This document shows, in pieces, positions 8,164 to 16,620 of a DNA stretch of 64,000 bases. The notes beneath the pieces are model-generated. The model ran no database searches and was not told where the DNA came from. It saw only the letters and a program-made list of their open reading frames with translations. The number at the start of each line of letters is the position of its first letter. The first letter of the stretch is position 1. This DNA comes from Nocardia gamkensis NBRC 108242 (GTDB taxonomy: Bacteria; Actinomycetota; Actinomycetes; Mycobacteriales; Mycobacteriaceae): assembly GCF_001612985.1 (NCBI RefSeq), contig NZ_BDBM01000002.1, positions 1-64,000 on the forward strand, read 5' to 3'. The position numbers and the translations under genes were made by a program.

Positions 8164-8188
8164 CCGCCTCATCGAGGAGTTTTTCTGC

Positions 8189-10129
8189 ATGGCAGAAGTG
8201 GAACGGCACAACTACGACGTCGTCGTGATCGGAGCGGGCGGAGCCGGATTGCGAGCGGTCATCGAAGCCAGAGAGCACGGGCTGTCGGTCGCGGTGGTGT
8301 GCAAATCGCTGTTCGGCAAGGCCCACACCGTGATGGCCGAAGGCGGCTGCGCGGCTTCGATGGGCAACGCCAATGAAAAGGACAATTGGCAGGTCCATTT
8401 CCGGGACACGATGCGCGGCGGCAAGTTCCTGAACAACTGGCGCATGGCGGAACTGCATGCCCAGGAAGCGCCCGATCGGGTGTGGGAACTGGAGACCTAC
8501 GGCGCGCTGTTCGATCGGACGCCCGACGGCCGCATCAGCCAGCGCAACTTCGGTGGCCACACCTACCCGCGGCTGGCCCACGTCGGTGACCGGACCGGCC
8601 TGGAGATCATCCGCACGATGCAGCAGAAGATCGTCTCGCTGCAGCAGGAGGATTTCGCCGAGACCGGTGACTACGAGAAGCGCATCAAGGTCTTCGCCGA
8701 ATGCACCATCACCGAATTGCTCAAGGACGGCGACCGCATCTCCGGCGCGTTCGGCTACTGGCGCGAATCCGGCCGCTTCATCCTGTTCGAGAGCCCGGCG
8801 GTGGTGCTGGCGACCGGTGGCATCGGCAAGTCGTACAAGGTGACCTCGAATTCCTGGGAGTACACCGGTGACGGGCACGCGCTGGCGCTGCGCGCGGGCG
8901 CGACCCTGATCAACATGGAGTTCCTTCAGTTCCACCCGACCGGCATGGTCTGGCCGCCCAGCGTGAAGGGCATCCTGGTCACCGAGGGTGTGCGCGGCGA
9001 CGGCGGGGTGCTGAAGAACACCGAGGGCAAGCGGTTCATGTTCGACTACATTCCGCCGGTCTTCAAAGGGCAGTACGCCGAGACCGAGGAAGAGGCCGAC
9101 CAATGGCTGCGCGACAACGACTCCGCACGCCGCACGCCGGATCTGCTGCCGCGTGACGAGGTCGCCCGCGCCATCAACGAAGAGGTCAAAGCAGGGCGCG
9201 GCACCGAGCACGGCGGCGTCTACCTCGACATCGCCTCCCGGATGCCCGCCGAGGAGATCGTGCGGCGGCTTCCCTCGATGCACCACCAGTTCAAGGAACT
9301 CGCGGACGTCGACATCACCAAGGAGCCGATGGAGGTGGGGCCGACCTGTCACTACGTGATGGGCGGTGTCGAGGTCGATCCGGACACGGGTGCGGCCACG
9401 GTGCCGGGACTGTTCGCCGCGGGCGAGTGCTCCGGCGGCATGCACGGCTCCAATCGCCTGGGCGGGAATTCGCTGTCCGACCTGCTGGTGTTCGGCCGCC
9501 GGGCCGGACTCGGGGCCGCCGCCTACGTGGAGCAGCTCGGCGCGCGGCCCTCGGTCTCGGAGGACGACGTCACGAAGGCCGCGAAGGCCGCCGTCGCTCC
9601 GTTCGATCCTCCCGCCGACGGCAAGGGCGAGAACCCGTACACCCTGCACACCGATCTGCAGCAGACGATGAACGACCTGGTCGGCATCATCCGCAAGGAA
9701 CACGAAGTGCGTGAGGCGATCGACAAGCTCGCCGAGTTGCGCGCCCGGTTCCGTCAGGTGACCGTGGAGGGCCACCGCCAGTTCAATCCCGGCTGGCATC
9801 TCGCCCTCGATATGCAGAACATGCTGCTGGTCAGCGAATGTGTGGCGCACGCGGCGCTGCTGCGGACCGAGAGCCGCGGCGGGCACACCCGCGACGACCA
9901 CCCGTCGATGGATCCCGATTGGCGCAACAAACTGCTGGTCTGCGCGGTGGATCCGAGCACGGCCGGCGATCCGATCCCGGGCGTCACCGTGACGCGCAAA
10001 GATCAGCAACCGATGCGATCGGACCTGCTCGCCCTCTTCGATCTCGGCGAGCTCGAGAAGTACTACACCCCGGATGAACTCGCCGGGCACCCGGCCGCGG
10101 CCGGGCATTCGACGGAGCGAGAGGCGTAA
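8189..10129 (+). CDS. sdhA: Succinate dehydrogenase/fumarate reductase flavoprotein subunit (Sdh1 type)
   Basis: A 646-residue flavoprotein, the same length as M. tuberculosis Rv0248c. The FAD dinucleotide motif GAGGAG is at 15-20, and His46 in KAHTVMAEGG is the expected covalent FAD attachment site. The substrate-site segments EFLQFHPTG and TEGVRGDGG follow, then HGSNRLGGNSLSDLLVFGRRAG. It oxidises succinate to fumarate. I chose ATG 8189 (GAGGAG upstream) over earlier in-frame starts, which run into the preceding gene. It is 25 nt after the membrane subunit and 2 nt before the Fe-S subunit. Confidence 0.95.
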   Translation: MAEVERHNYDVVVIGAGGAGLRAVIEAREHGLSVAVVCKSLFGKAHTVMAEGGCAASMGNANEKDNWQVHFRDTMRGGKFLNNWRMAELHAQEAPDRVWELETYGALFDRTPDGRISQRNFGGHTYPRLAHVGDRTGLEIIRTMQQKIVSLQQEDFAETGDYEKRIKVFAECTITELLKDGDRISGAFGYWRESGRFILFESPAVVLATGGIGKSYKVTSNSWEYTGDGHALALRAGATLINMEFLQFHPTGMVWPPSVKGILVTEGVRGDGGVLKNTEGKRFMFDYIPPVFKGQYAETEEEADQWLRDNDSARRTPDLLPRDEVARAINEEVKAGRGTEHGGVYLDIASRMPAEEIVRRLPSMHHQFKELADVDITKEPMEVGPTCHYVMGGVEVDPDTGAATVPGLFAAGECSGGMHGSNRLGGNSLSDLLVFGRRAGLGAAAYVEQLGARPSVSEDDVTKAAKAAVAPFDPPADGKGENPYTLHTDLQQTMNDLVGIIRKEHEVREAIDKLAELRARFRQVTVEGHRQFNPGWHLALDMQNMLLVSECVAHAALLRTESRGGHTRDDHPSMDPDWRNKLLVCAVDPSTAGDPIPGVTVTRKDQQPMRSDLLALFDLGELEKYYTPDELAGHPAAAGHSTEREA

Positions 10130-10131
10130 CG

Positions 10132-10878
10132 ATGGGTTACGACGCCAAATTCCGCGTATGGCGCGGCGATCTCGACGGCGGAGAACTGCACGACTTCACC
10201 GTGCTGGTGAACGAGGGCGAGGTGGTGCTCGACATCATCCACCGGCTACAGGCCACCCAGGCGCCGGACCTGGCCGTGCGCTGGAACTGTAAAGCGGGCA
10301 AGTGCGGTTCCTGCTCCGCCGAAGTGAACGGGCGGCCGCGCCTGCTGTGCATGACGCGGATGTCCACCTTCACCGAGGACGAAGTGATCACGGTGACGCC
10401 GATGCGCACCTTCCCCGTGATCAAGGATCTCGTGACGGACGTATCGTTCAATTACGAGAAAGCCCGCGAAATCCAGTCGTTCACGCCGCCCGCCGATCTC
10501 AAACCGGGCGAGTACCGGATGAAGCAGGTCGATGTGGAGCGTTCGCAGGAATTCCGCAAGTGCATCGAATGCTTCCTGTGCCAGAACACCTGCCACGTGG
10601 TACGCGATCACGACGAGAACAAGAAATCGTTCGCGGGGCCGCGCTACCTGATGCGGATCGCCGAGCTGGAGATGCATCCGCTGGACGTCGGCGACCGGAC
10701 CGAACTCGCCCAGGACGAGCACGGGCTCGGCCTGTGCAACATCACCAAATGCTGCACCGAGGTGTGCCCGGAACATATCAAGATCACCGACAACGCGTTG
10801 ATCCCGATGAAGGAACGGGTGGCCGACCGCAAATACGATCCACTGGTCTGGCTGGGCAACAAGCTGTTTCGCCGTTAG
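10132..10878 (+). CDS. sdhB: Succinate dehydrogenase/fumarate reductase iron-sulfur subunit (Sdh1 type)
   Basis: A 248-residue protein, equal in length to Rv0247c. The [2Fe-2S] cysteines are Cys53, Cys58, Cys61 and Cys73 (CKAGKCGSC plus LLC). The dicluster domain has CIECFLCQNTC (144-154) and CNITKCCTEVCPE (202-214). It relays electrons from FAD to the membrane quinone site. It starts 2 nt after the flavoprotein stop and is followed by a terminator, so it closes the operon. Confidence 0.95.
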   Translation: MGYDAKFRVWRGDLDGGELHDFTVLVNEGEVVLDIIHRLQATQAPDLAVRWNCKAGKCGSCSAEVNGRPRLLCMTRMSTFTEDEVITVTPMRTFPVIKDLVTDVSFNYEKAREIQSFTPPADLKPGEYRMKQVDVERSQEFRKCIECFLCQNTCHVVRDHDENKKSFAGPRYLMRIAELEMHPLDVGDRTELAQDEHGLGLCNITKCCTEVCPEHIKITDNALIPMKERVADRKYDPLVWLGNKLFRR

Positions 10879-10888
10879 CGGCGGGGAG

Positions 10889-10916
10889 GACCGGCCGGGG
10901 CGATCCCCGGCCGGTC
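10889..10916 (+). terminator. Terminator of the sdh1 operon
   Basis: A perfect 12-bp stem, GACCGGCCGGGG / CCCCGGCCGGTC, with a CGAT tetraloop, 10 nt after the stop codon. It may also serve the convergent small membrane protein gene. Confidence 0.85.
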
Positions 10917-10925
10917 GGCGCACCC

Positions 10926-11123
10926 TTACAACATGGCCACGACACCGAGGGCCACGATCCACACCAGCAGGCCGACGAACAACGCCGACAGCAGCGAGTG
11001 GGTGAGGACGAAGACTCCGACCGCCGACACTGCGAACAACAGCGCGACGATCAGCCATTCCACCCAATCATCCGGCCGCAATCTCTTGTGTCGGGGATGG
11101 GAACTCTTGAGCCCACGGTCCAC
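10926..11123 (-). CDS. Small two-helix membrane protein of unknown function
   Basis: About 65 residues from GTG 11123. Two hydrophobic segments (WLIVALLFAVSAVGVFVL and ALFVGLLVWIVALGVVAML) are joined by THSLLS, preceded by a short basic and Trp-containing N-terminus (HPRHKRLRPDDWVEW). This is the layout of a small helical-hairpin membrane protein. A TTG at 11156 would add 11 residues; neither start has a good ribosome-binding site. Convergent with sdh1. I do not recognise a family. Confidence 0.6.
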   Translation of the reverse strand: MDRGLKSSHPRHKRLRPDDWVEWLIVALLFAVSAVGVFVLTHSLLSALFVGLLVWIVALGVVAML

Positions 11124-11212
11124 AGATAGTGGGCTACCCGTCTCGGAACCAGGCAAACGTCTTTTCGTTGCCGAATATGCGTCGTTCCGTGATCTTCGGA
11201 AGCCGCCGCGCC

Positions 11213-11437
11213 TTATCGCGGCCGGTCGAACTCACCGTCTTGCACACCTGCGGTGAAGGCGGCCCATTCGCCGGGCGTGAAGATCAACACCGGCCCGTCC
11301 GGGTCCTTTCCGTTGCGCATTCCCACATGGCCGTCTGCCAGTAGCGCCACCTCGACGCTGTCTTTCCCCGGCCCTTCTCCGGCCTTCCGCCACGTGGCGC
11401 CGGTCAGGTCTATGTTCGCGTTGCCTTGAATGCTCAC
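11213..11437 (-). CDS. DUF397 domain protein
   Basis: A 74-residue single-domain protein: DLTGATWRKAGEGPGKDSVEVALL, then HVGMRNGKDPDGPVLIFTPGEW, ending FTAGVQDGEFDRPR. The WRK...VEV...MRNGKDPDGPVLxF..GEW pattern is typical of DUF397. GTG 11437 has AAGGAG 7-10 nt upstream. DUF397 proteins usually sit next to Scr1/WhiJ-type XRE regulators and have been proposed to form antitoxin/toxin-like pairs. Here no XRE gene is adjacent; the neighbour is the 156-residue protein at 11626. A 16-bp palindrome lies just upstream. Confidence 0.85.
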   Translation of the reverse strand: MSIQGNANIDLTGATWRKAGEGPGKDSVEVALLADGHVGMRNGKDPDGPVLIFTPGEWAAFTAGVQDGEFDRPR

Positions 11438-11455
11438 GAATTGGACTCCTTCGTT

Positions 11456-11471
11456 GTCTGCCGCGGCAGAC
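11456..11471. promoter_or_regulatory. Perfect 16-bp palindrome upstream of the DUF397 gene
   Basis: GTCTGCCGCGGCAGAC is fully self-complementary, centred about 26 bp before the GTG start at 11437. Its position suits an operator. The likely binder is unknown. Confidence 0.5.
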
Positions 11472-11625
11472 GTGTACGGACCGAGAACCCAGCACTCCCC
11501 GCTGGACGCACTCACGCGCGGCCCGATATTACCGCCGCCGACCGGCGCTGTTGGGCGAACAGCCTGCCGAAAATCGAGCAGGCCACGATTTCCCGGCATG
11601 TCCTCGCGGCGCGCTCCGCGTGTCC

Positions 11626-12096
11626 TCAACGACGGCGCGGCGCCGGATCCGCCCACGCGCGGACGGCCGCGACCACCTCCCGCCCGGACGGTCGAAACCC
11701 GTTGCGCGGCGGCACGATCCAGCATCGGATCGCGCCGACCGACGCGGTCGGGGATGGCAGCGCGATCGTAGATCCGGTGCGGGATACCGACACGTTCAGC
11801 CGGAACAATTCCGCGAACAGGCGCGTGTCGTTTTCGGGCAGGTCCGGCGCGATCAAGAAGGTCCATCGATTCGAGCGCGGGTGCGCCAGGATAGGGCCGA
11901 GCCGGACGCGTTTGCTCTGCATATGCGCCTTGACCGCCTGTCCCAGGCTGCTCGGCATGGTCAACGCCCACACCGATCCGGCACGTAGCACGATCCGGCC
12001 GAGTCCGGGTGGGTCGACAATGGCGGGAAGATCACATTCCCGCCGGTAGAACTGGCATCTGGACCGCGGTGTATCCCCAAGTGGCCTCTGCTCCAC
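11626..12096 (-). CDS. Uncharacterised protein, paralogue of the protein at 53143
   Basis: 156 residues from GTG 12096, with an AGGGGG-like site upstream. It starts MEQRPLGDTPRSRCQFYRREC when GTG is read as Met and the next residue is Glu. Shared blocks with the 53.1-kb protein are VDPxxLGRIxLxxGSV, LGPILAHPRSNRWTFL, DTRLFAELFRLN, IALPSPTA and FRPSGREVVAAVRA, enough to call them one family. It is cytoplasmic, with no recognised catalytic motif. Both copies sit next to DUF397 genes. Its position directly upstream of the DUF397 gene on the same strand suggests a shared transcript, although a 188-bp gap separates them. Confidence 0.75.
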   Translation of the reverse strand: MEQRPLGDTPRSRCQFYRRECDLPAIVDPPGLGRIVLRAGSVWALTMPSSLGQAVKAHMQSKRVRLGPILAHPRSNRWTFLIAPDLPENDTRLFAELFRLNVSVSRTGSTIALPSPTASVGAIRCWIVPPRNGFRPSGREVVAAVRAWADPAPRRR

Positions 12097-12322
12097 TGAC
12101 AACCCCCTGCAGTTGTGTGGTTCGACGATGAGGTGCGCGCCATACCGAAGCCCCTGCGATCTGACCACGGCACCCGGCTCGCGTACCGATGTGAATGCGG
12201 CGATGGCCGAGTGTGGCGCGACGAGTTCTAGTTTCGCTTCGCCGCGGGCCGCTGCGACTGATAAAGAATGTGCAAAATTGTAGAAAAATGGTTCCCTACG
12301 AGGCGCATGTGAAAGATGTGAC

Positions 12323-13264
12323 TCAGTGCCAGGTATGGTCCGTCAGGGCGGTGCGAGGGCCGAACTTCGGTTTGTGGAAGTGGCCGCTGATTTCGAGCAG
12401 GCGAATCGCTCGATAGCGGTGCGGACGCAACGGTTCCAGATATTCGACCATCGCCTCGTCATCGATCGGACGGCCGAGCAGCGTCCAGCCGACCGCGGCG
12501 GCGAGGTGATAATCGCCGACCGACAGCGCGTCCGCGTCGCCGAAAGCTCGCTGCGCGATCTCCGCGGCGGTCCACACCCCGATACCGGGCACACTGCGCA
12601 GCATGCGTGCCGCCTCGGCCGGGTCCGCACGCGCGGCACGCTCCAGCGACTCGGCGATCCGAGCCGAACGCACGATGGTCTGCGCGCGCTGCGGTCCGAC
12701 ATTGGCCCGGTGGTAGACCCAGGAGGGAATCCGCCGCCAGGTGTCGGCATCCGGCGGCAGCCGCATTCCGTCCGGCGCTGGACCCGGCGCCGGTTCGCCG
12801 TACTGCCGGACCAGCTTCCGCCACGACGCCCGTGCGGAGACGGTGTGCACCTTCTGCTCCAGCACGGCGGGCACCAAAGCTTCGAAGACCAGGCCCGTGC
12901 GCAACATACGCAGTCCGGGGAAGCGGCGATGGGCATCGGCGAGCTTCGGGTGATCCGGGAGGAACGCGGACACGTCCTCGTCGAGGCAGAGCATATGTTC
13001 GAGACCCGCGAGGAACTCCGCCGCCCCAGGCCCCCACGCCCCTGCGCGCACAGCGCACGGGCCGGACTGGGCCAACCGGTAGGTGACCGGCCCGCTCGGC
13101 AGCCGGGACGCATGCCAGTGGGCGCCATCGCCGGTCACCCGGTGGCACGGGTCGCCGGTGCCACGGCCGAGCGGCGCGAGCGTGCACGCCAGATCGATCG
13201 GCCGATCCGTGGTCACCGTCCGGCTCGCTTCCGGCTCGACCGTCACGCTGCGCACCGCACTCAT
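12323..13264 (-). CDS. DNA-3-methyladenine glycosylase-like protein (AlkA/HhH-GPD)
   Basis: A 313-residue predicted DNA glycosylase. The HhH-GPD core is present: the hairpin LRSVPGIGVWTAAEIA, followed by SVGDYHLAAAVG whose Asp is the expected catalytic residue. The N-terminal half matches the AlkA-like beta domain only loosely, as is common in actinobacterial homologues. It should excise alkylated purines, leaving an abasic site. ATG 13264 begins MSAVRSVTV. No adaptive-response partner (ada/ogt) is nearby. Confidence 0.82.
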   Translation of the reverse strand: MSAVRSVTVEPEASRTVTTDRPIDLACTLAPLGRGTGDPCHRVTGDGAHWHASRLPSGPVTYRLAQSGPCAVRAGAWGPGAAEFLAGLEHMLCLDEDVSAFLPDHPKLADAHRRFPGLRMLRTGLVFEALVPAVLEQKVHTVSARASWRKLVRQYGEPAPGPAPDGMRLPPDADTWRRIPSWVYHRANVGPQRAQTIVRSARIAESLERAARADPAEAARMLRSVPGIGVWTAAEIAQRAFGDADALSVGDYHLAAAVGWTLLGRPIDDEAMVEYLEPLRPHRYRAIRLLEISGHFHKPKFGPRTALTDHTWH

Positions 13265-13458
13265 TCTGCCCGGTGCGGCGCGCGGCGTCGCAGCACCCTC
13301 CGCCGGACACCACGATTATCATCTGGGCCACACCAGAAGTCTTTCGATACCGATCGTGCATTATTATCGTTTCGCAATCCGATGTAACGGAACGAGATTC
13401 GCGGCGATATTGATTTCGTTCGGCAAATAGCTGGCTGTAGCAAATGACGGAGGTTCTC

Positions 13459-13563
13459 ATGATCACCAATCTGCTCAACTGGTTACTCAACGCCTGGGGC
13501 GGGGTTTCCGCGGGCAGCTCGGGTTACCAGATCCCGCCCGGCACCCTGCCGTTCGGTAGCTGA
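13459..13563 (+). CDS. 34-residue small protein
   Basis: An ORF beginning MITNLLNWLLNAWGG and ending PPGTLPFGS. It has a textbook ribosome-binding site (CGGAGG, 6 nt before ATG 13459) and lies alone between two minus-strand genes, with a GC-rich hairpin right after the stop. Residues 1-15 form a short amphipathic or membrane-seeking helix rich in Leu and Trp; the rest is Gly/Ser/Pro-rich. The upstream 120 bp are unusually AT-rich for this genome, as expected of a promoter region. I know no family for it. Confidence 0.6.
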   Translation: MITNLLNWLLNAWGGVSAGSSGYQIPPGTLPFGS

Positions 13564-13564
13564 C

Positions 13565-13605
13565 GCACGCGGCGCGCCCGCCCGGATTGCTCGGCGGGCG
13601 CGTGC
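13565..13605 (+). terminator. Hairpin after the 34-residue ORF
   Basis: GGCGGGCGCGTGC (13593-13605) pairs with an upstream GCACGC...GCCCGCC strand that has a small bulge, starting 1-2 nt after the stop codon at 13563. It can act for both the small ORF and the convergent oxidoreductase gene. Confidence 0.55.
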
Positions 13606-13612
13606 GAAAGGA

Positions 13613-16402
13613 TCACTCGCCCAGCAGAAACTGCGCGAGATGCCACGCCTGTCGTCCGGCCAGGGCAGCGGCCTGGGTGCGGCAGGAGAAGCCGTCGGCG
13701 AGGAAGATCGCGTCCTCGCCCGCGGCGCGCAGCGCGGGGAGCAGGCCGTTCTCGGCCACCGCCACCGAAATGTCGTAATGGCCTTCCTGCATTCCGAAGT
13801 TTCCCGCCAGCCCGCAACATCCGGTGATTTCCGTCACCCCGACTCCCATGCTGGCTAATAATCGGCGCTCGGCATCGAATCCGAGAATCGCATGCTGGTG
13901 ACAATGGGGCTGGACGACCACCGACTGCCCGGTTCGCTTGGGCGGACGCCAGGTCGGCTGTTCGGCGAGGAATTCGGCGAAGGTGCGCACCGCGGCGGCG
14001 GTCGGGGCCGATCTCGGGTCCTCCGGCAGCAATTCCGTCAGGTCGGCGCGCAGGACCGCGGTGCAGGACGGTTCCAGTCCCACGACCAGGCCGCCCGCGC
14101 CCACGTGCTGCTCCAACGCGCTCAATGTGGCCCGCAACCGCGCACGGGCGCCGTCGAGCTGACCGGTGCTGATCCAGGTGAGTCCGCAGCAGACGCGTCG
14201 CTCCGGAATCCGGACCCGGTAGCCGAGGGTGGACAGCAGCCGTGCCGCGGCCAGGGCGATCTCCGGGGCGAACGCGTCGGTGAAGGTGTCGATCCACAGC
14301 ATCACCTCGCCGGAACCACCCCGTTCCTCCGGCGCGTAGGACGACTCGGCCAGTGCGGCCCCCTCGTCCAGATCACGCCAGATCCGGCGGAAAGCGCGCG
14401 GGGCCAGGCGCGGCACGTCACGGCGCGGATCGATGCCGACCGCTCGTAAACCGGCGCGGCGCAGTGTGGCTCGCCCGGCCAGCGCGTTAACCACACGCGG
14501 CATCCGGCTCGCCACGGATAACCACCGGGGCAACTGGCCGAGCGAGTAGTGGTCGATCGGGCGCGGCCGATGGCGGTAGCGCCGATACAGCGTCTCCGAC
14601 TTGTAGGTGGCCATGTCCACGCCCGCCGGACAGTCCGACCGGCACGCCCGGCAGGACAGGCAGAGGTCGAGCGACTCGGCGACGGCCTCCGACGACCAGG
14701 GCAACGCGCCGCGCACCACCTCCTGCAACACCCTCGCCCGCCCGCGCGTGCTGTCCTTCTCGTCCCGGGTGGCCTGGTAGGACGGGCACATGAAACCGCC
14801 GTCGGCGCGGCATTTGCCCACGCCGACGCAGCGATGCACCGCGACGCCCAGATCGCCGTCGTCCTCGGACAGCACGTAGCCGCTCGACGGCCGGACGGCC
14901 GGAACTCCCGCCAGGCGCAGGTCCGCGTCGATCGCCCGCGGCGCGACCAGGACACCCGGATTCAGGACGTCGCCCGGATCGAACAGCGCCTTGTAGCCGG
15001 CGAAGACGTCGAGCACCGCGGGGGAGTACATCACCGAGAGCAACTCGGAGCGGGCCCTGCCGTCGCCGTGCTCGCCGGAGAGCGAACCGCCGTGCCGCAC
15101 GACCAGCTCCGCCGCGTCGAAGAGGAAGGCACGGAAACGGCGTGGCGCGTCGGCGATCGGGAGATCGAGGCGGACGTGGATACAGCCGTCGCCGATGTGC
15201 CCGTACAACAGTCCGTCGACGCCGTGGTCACGGGTCAGGGCCGCGAAATCGCGCAGGTAGGCGCCCAGCCGCGCGGGTGGGACGGCCGCGTCCTCCCACC
15301 CCGGCCACGCCGGTCGGCCGTCGGGTGTGCGCCCCGCCAGCCCCGCGCCATCGGCCCGGATCCGCCACAGCTCCACGGCGGTCCCGGGATCGGTGACGAT
15401 CCGGGTGTCCATCGCCCCCGCCGTCCGGCACAGCCGCTGTGCGACGGCCAGCGCGTCGGCCTGCGTCTCGCCCGCGGTCTCCACGAAGAGCCAACCGCCG
15501 CCGCGCGGCAGGTCGGGCACCAGCCCCCGGTGCGCCCGGACCACGTCGACCAGCCGTGCGTCGATGCCCTCGACCGCGATCGGCGCGCAGGCCAGCACGG
15601 CGGCGACGTCGTCGGCGGCGGTGGCCATGTCCGGGTAGCCGAGCACCGTGAGCACGGTGGCCGCGGGCAGCGCGACCAGGTCGACCGTCGCGTCCAGGAG
15701 CAGGCCACAGGTGCCCTCGCTGCCGACGAACGCCTTCGCCGCCGACGCGCCCCGTTCGGGAAGGAGATGTTCCAAGCCGTACCCGGACGCCTGCCGGTCG
15801 AAGCGCCCCAGATCGGTGCGCAGCACGGCGAGATTGGCCCGGCCGAATTCCGCGAGACCCGGCACCGTCGACAGGTCGGCGGCAAGCGTGCGTTCGGTGC
15901 AGGTGCCGTCCAGGATGCGCAGTTCGCGCACGGTGTCGGAGGTGCGGCCCCACGCGACGGCGCGCGGTCCGCAGGCGTTGTTGCCGATCATGCCGCCGAG
16001 CGTGCAGCGGTTCTGGGTCGAAGGGTCCGGCCCGAAGCGCAGCCCGTGCGGACGAGCCGCCCGCTGCAACTCCGACAGCACCACGCCCGGCTGCACGGTG
16101 GCCACGCGCGCGGCCGGATCGATCGACACGATCCGGTTCATATGCCTGCTGAAGTCGAGGACGAGTCCGGAACCGATCGCATTGCCCGCCACCGACGTTC
16201 CCGCGCCACGTGCGGTCACCGGCAGGCCGTGATCGCGGGCGAATTCCAGAGTGATCGCGACGTCCTCGTCGGTGCGGGGAAAGACGACCGCGGCCGGCGG
16301 AACCCGATAGTTCGACGCGTCCGAGGAGTACTCTGCGCGCCGTCGCTCGGAGGTATCGACCTCACCCGCGATCGTGCCGCGCAGCGCCGCCATCCGGTTC
16401 AC
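13613..16402 (-). CDS. FAD-linked oxidase fused to Fe-S/CCG domain (D-lactate dehydrogenase-like)
   Basis: 929 residues in three parts. The N-terminal FAD-binding type 4 domain has ARGAGTSVAGNAIG and GGMIGNNACGPRA. The FAD-oxidase C-terminal domain has YGHIGDGCIHVRLD and SLSGEHGDGRARS. The C-terminal Fe-S module has CVGVGKCRADGG...CPSY, CLSCRACRSDCPAGVD, and two CCG motifs (CCGLTW and CCGLAGNFG). This matches respiratory 2-hydroxyacid dehydrogenases in which glycolate/lactate oxidase and GlpC-like parts are fused; D-lactate is the likeliest substrate but not proven. The start is GTG 16402, with an internal ATG three codons later. Confidence 0.88.
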   Translation of the reverse strand: MNRMAALRGTIAGEVDTSERRRAEYSSDASNYRVPPAAVVFPRTDEDVAITLEFARDHGLPVTARGAGTSVAGNAIGSGLVLDFSRHMNRIVSIDPAARVATVQPGVVLSELQRAARPHGLRFGPDPSTQNRCTLGGMIGNNACGPRAVAWGRTSDTVRELRILDGTCTERTLAADLSTVPGLAEFGRANLAVLRTDLGRFDRQASGYGLEHLLPERGASAAKAFVGSEGTCGLLLDATVDLVALPAATVLTVLGYPDMATAADDVAAVLACAPIAVEGIDARLVDVVRAHRGLVPDLPRGGGWLFVETAGETQADALAVAQRLCRTAGAMDTRIVTDPGTAVELWRIRADGAGLAGRTPDGRPAWPGWEDAAVPPARLGAYLRDFAALTRDHGVDGLLYGHIGDGCIHVRLDLPIADAPRRFRAFLFDAAELVVRHGGSLSGEHGDGRARSELLSVMYSPAVLDVFAGYKALFDPGDVLNPGVLVAPRAIDADLRLAGVPAVRPSSGYVLSEDDGDLGVAVHRCVGVGKCRADGGFMCPSYQATRDEKDSTRGRARVLQEVVRGALPWSSEAVAESLDLCLSCRACRSDCPAGVDMATYKSETLYRRYRHRPRPIDHYSLGQLPRWLSVASRMPRVVNALAGRATLRRAGLRAVGIDPRRDVPRLAPRAFRRIWRDLDEGAALAESSYAPEERGGSGEVMLWIDTFTDAFAPEIALAAARLLSTLGYRVRIPERRVCCGLTWISTGQLDGARARLRATLSALEQHVGAGGLVVGLEPSCTAVLRADLTELLPEDPRSAPTAAAVRTFAEFLAEQPTWRPPKRTGQSVVVQPHCHQHAILGFDAERRLLASMGVGVTEITGCCGLAGNFGMQEGHYDISVAVAENGLLPALRAAGEDAIFLADGFSCRTQAAALAGRQAWHLAQFLLGE

Positions 16403-16544
16403 GATGTCGATTTTCCCAGCGCCCGCGGTGCTCGGTGTTCGCGGCCCCTTATGGCTCGCGTCCGAGTGACCGCCGGGGTGGACCGTGTATTCGGGCTACG
16501 GCCGGTTTCGCTCTCGGCGGAAACGGCGTGCGTCCGGAATCGAC

Positions 16545-16575
16545 TTGAACTCAACCATTGTTGAGGTCTTAATGT
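16545..16575 (+). promoter_or_regulatory. MerR/SoxR-type promoter of the ABC exporter gene
   Basis: The -35 is TTGAAC (16545-16550) and the -10 is TAATGT (16570-16575), with a 19-bp spacer. Centred in the spacer is a perfect dyad, CTCAAC-CATT-GTTGAG (16550-16565). An over-long spacer with an internal dyad is the hallmark of promoters that MerR-family activators untwist. No MerR-family gene is adjacent. Confidence 0.75.
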
Positions 16576-16620
16576 CGGTGGCCAGGTCTTGGATGGGTGG
16601 GGAGCGAGAGGGAGAGCAAC

